This document shows, piece by piece, positions 41,195-42,049 of a stretch of 42,049 bases of DNA. A program made the translations under genes and the position numbers. Within the stretch, counting starts at the first letter, position 1, and every line of letters begins with the position of its first letter. This DNA comes from Sphingobium ummariense RL-3 (lineage in GTDB: Bacteria > Pseudomonadota > Alphaproteobacteria > Sphingomonadales > Sphingomonadaceae): assembly GCF_000447205.1 (NCBI RefSeq), contig NZ_AUWY01000055.1:1-42049 (forward strand), in the 5' to 3' direction. Below the pieces are notes generated by a model. The model did no database searches and was not told where the DNA came from. It was given only the letters and a program-made list of their open reading frames with translations.

Positions 41195-42049
41195 AGCGAT
41201 GGACGATCGCCGTGGTGGCCCTGCTGCTGGCCGCGCCCGCAGGGGCGCAGGGTGTGGAGGACGCGACGATCGTCTCCCTCTCGGCCGATCTGGCCGCCGG
41301 GCGTACCAGCAGCGTGAAAGCGGTGCGCGCCTATCTGAAGCGCATCGCCGCCTATGACCGCAGGGGGCCGCGGCTCAACAGCATCATCGCGCTCAATCCC
41401 CATGCCCTGGCCGAGGCGCGCACGATGGACGCGGAGCGCAGGGCAGGCCGGCTACGCGGGCCGCTGCATGGCATCCCGATCCTGCTCAAGGACAATATCG
41501 AAGCGGCGGGGATGCCGACCACCGCCGGCTCGCTGGCGCTGGCGCGCAACGATCCCGACCGGGATTCCCCCGTCGCCGCGGCGCTCAAGGCGAAAGGCGC
41601 GATCATCCTGGGCAAGACCAACCTGTCCGAATGGGCGAATTTCCGGTCCGAACGGTCGCTGAGCGGGTGGAGCGCGGTCGGCGGCCTCACCCGCAATCCC
41701 TATGCGCTCGATCGCACGACCTGCGGGTCGTCCAGCGGGTCGGGCGCCGCCGTTGCCGCCGGTTTCGCCCCTGCCGCCATCGGCAGCGAAACCAACGGGT
41801 CGATCATCTGCCCGTCGTCGATGACGGGGCTGGTCGGGCTGAAGCCCAGCATCGGCCTGGTCCCGCGCACCCATATCGTGCCGATCAGCCACAGCCAGGA
41901 CACCGCCGGGCCGATGGCGCACAGCGTCCGCGATGTCGCCACGCTGCTGTCCGTGCTGATCGCCAGCGACCCGGGCGATCCGGCGACGGCGGGGGCGTTG
42001 GCCCATGCGAAGGACTATGCCGCCGCGCTCGACCCCGCGGCGGTCCGGG
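41191..42049 (+). CDS. Exported amidase-signature family protein (3' partial)
   Basis: 286 residues visible; the reading frame continues past the right edge. A Sec signal (TIAVVALLLAAPAGAQ) makes it periplasmic or secreted, less common for this family. The Ser-cisSer-Lys triad is present: Lys100 in PILLKDNIEAAG, cis-Ser180 in TTCGSSSGSGAAVAAG and nucleophile Ser204 in GSETNGSI. N-terminal half of a typical 450-530-residue amidase. Substrate not identifiable; a peptide amide or peptidoglycan-derived amide is plausible for an exported member. Coupled to the DUF1801 gene by ATGA. Confidence 0.92.
   Translation, partial: MKRWTIAVVALLLAAPAGAQGVEDATIVSLSADLAAGRTSSVKAVRAYLKRIAAYDRRGPRLNSIIALNPHALAEARTMDAERRAGRLRGPLHGIPILLKDNIEAAGMPTTAGSLALARNDPDRDSPVAAALKAKGAIILGKTNLSEWANFRSERSLSGWSAVGGLTRNPYALDRTTCGSSSGSGAAVAAGFAPAAIGSETNGSIICPSSMTGLVGLKPSIGLVPRTHIVPISHSQDTAGPMAHSVRDVATLLSVLIASDPGDPATAGALAHAKDYAAALDPAAVR

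Noticed and set aside
1..42049. CRISPR arrays, insertion sequences, integrases, toxin-antitoxin pairs or phage genes
   Set aside because: No spaced direct-repeat array, transposase, integrase or related motif was seen on either strand.

Overview
The window is GC-rich, densely packed bacterial chromosome with no sign of plasmid, phage or transposon genes. The gene content points to an alphaproteobacterium, most likely a sphingomonad: ATP12-type F1-ATPase assembly chaperone, SspB adaptor, MidA/NDUFAF7-type methyltransferase, an NDUFA9-like NAD(P)-binding protein, a CrtZ carotenoid hydroxylase, a TorF-family porin, a DUF2585 membrane protein and a PEP-CTERM protein. The lineage is inferred from families and base composition; no rRNA gene is present to confirm it.

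Layout. (1) 1-3.4 kb, plus strand: RluA-family pseudouridine synthase (runs off the left edge), PaiB-like flavin protein, HAD hydrolase, two-helix membrane protein and ATP12 chaperone, joined by four successive ATGA stop/start overlaps. (2) 3.5-6.8 kb: a secreted helical-repeat protein, then a minus-strand envelope cluster (YcbB-type L,D-transpeptidase, small lipoprotein, YkuD_2 transpeptidase). (3) 6.8-11.6 kb: histone-deacetylase-superfamily hydrolase, a 1082-residue exported DUF3857/transglutaminase/TPR protein and a membrane protein. (4) 11.7-15.3 kb, minus strand: hisB-hisH-hisA-hisF-hisE, with a PEP-CTERM gene between hisF and hisE. (5) 15.3-19.1 kb: sspB, fumC, a small basic protein, DUF2585 protein and gmk. 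(6) 19.1-25.1 kb, minus strand: MidA methyltransferase, lgt, crtZ, TorF porin, cystathionine beta-lyase and mercaptopyruvate sulfurtransferase. (7) 25.2-30.4 kb: exported beta-helix protein, a winged-helix/TPR transmembrane regulator divergent from a membrane protein and a sulfotransferase, and tRNA-Leu(GAG). (8) 30.5-37.8 kb: a membrane-anchored protein and the glutamate synthase genes in the order gltD - DUF2059-like gene - gltB. (9) 38-42 kb: uppP, NDUFA9-like protein, a TMEM165/GDT1 family exporter behind a yybP-ykoY manganese riboswitch and terminator, then DUF1801 and a secreted amidase that runs off the right edge.

Most of this is core metabolism (histidine, glutamate, sulfur amino acids, TCA) and envelope building (Lgt, UppP, L,D-transpeptidases, porin). 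The best points for follow-up are regulatory: the complete Mn2+ riboswitch-terminator-exporter unit; a PEP-CTERM gene with a sigma-54-like promoter inside the histidine operon; an extra Met-rich secreted gene between gltD and gltB; and a recurring promoter layout in which the -10 box ends 5-8 bases before the start codon (hisB, hisE, sspB, gmk, crtZ), implying leaderless mRNAs. I did not find a clearly new multi-gene defence or mobile system.
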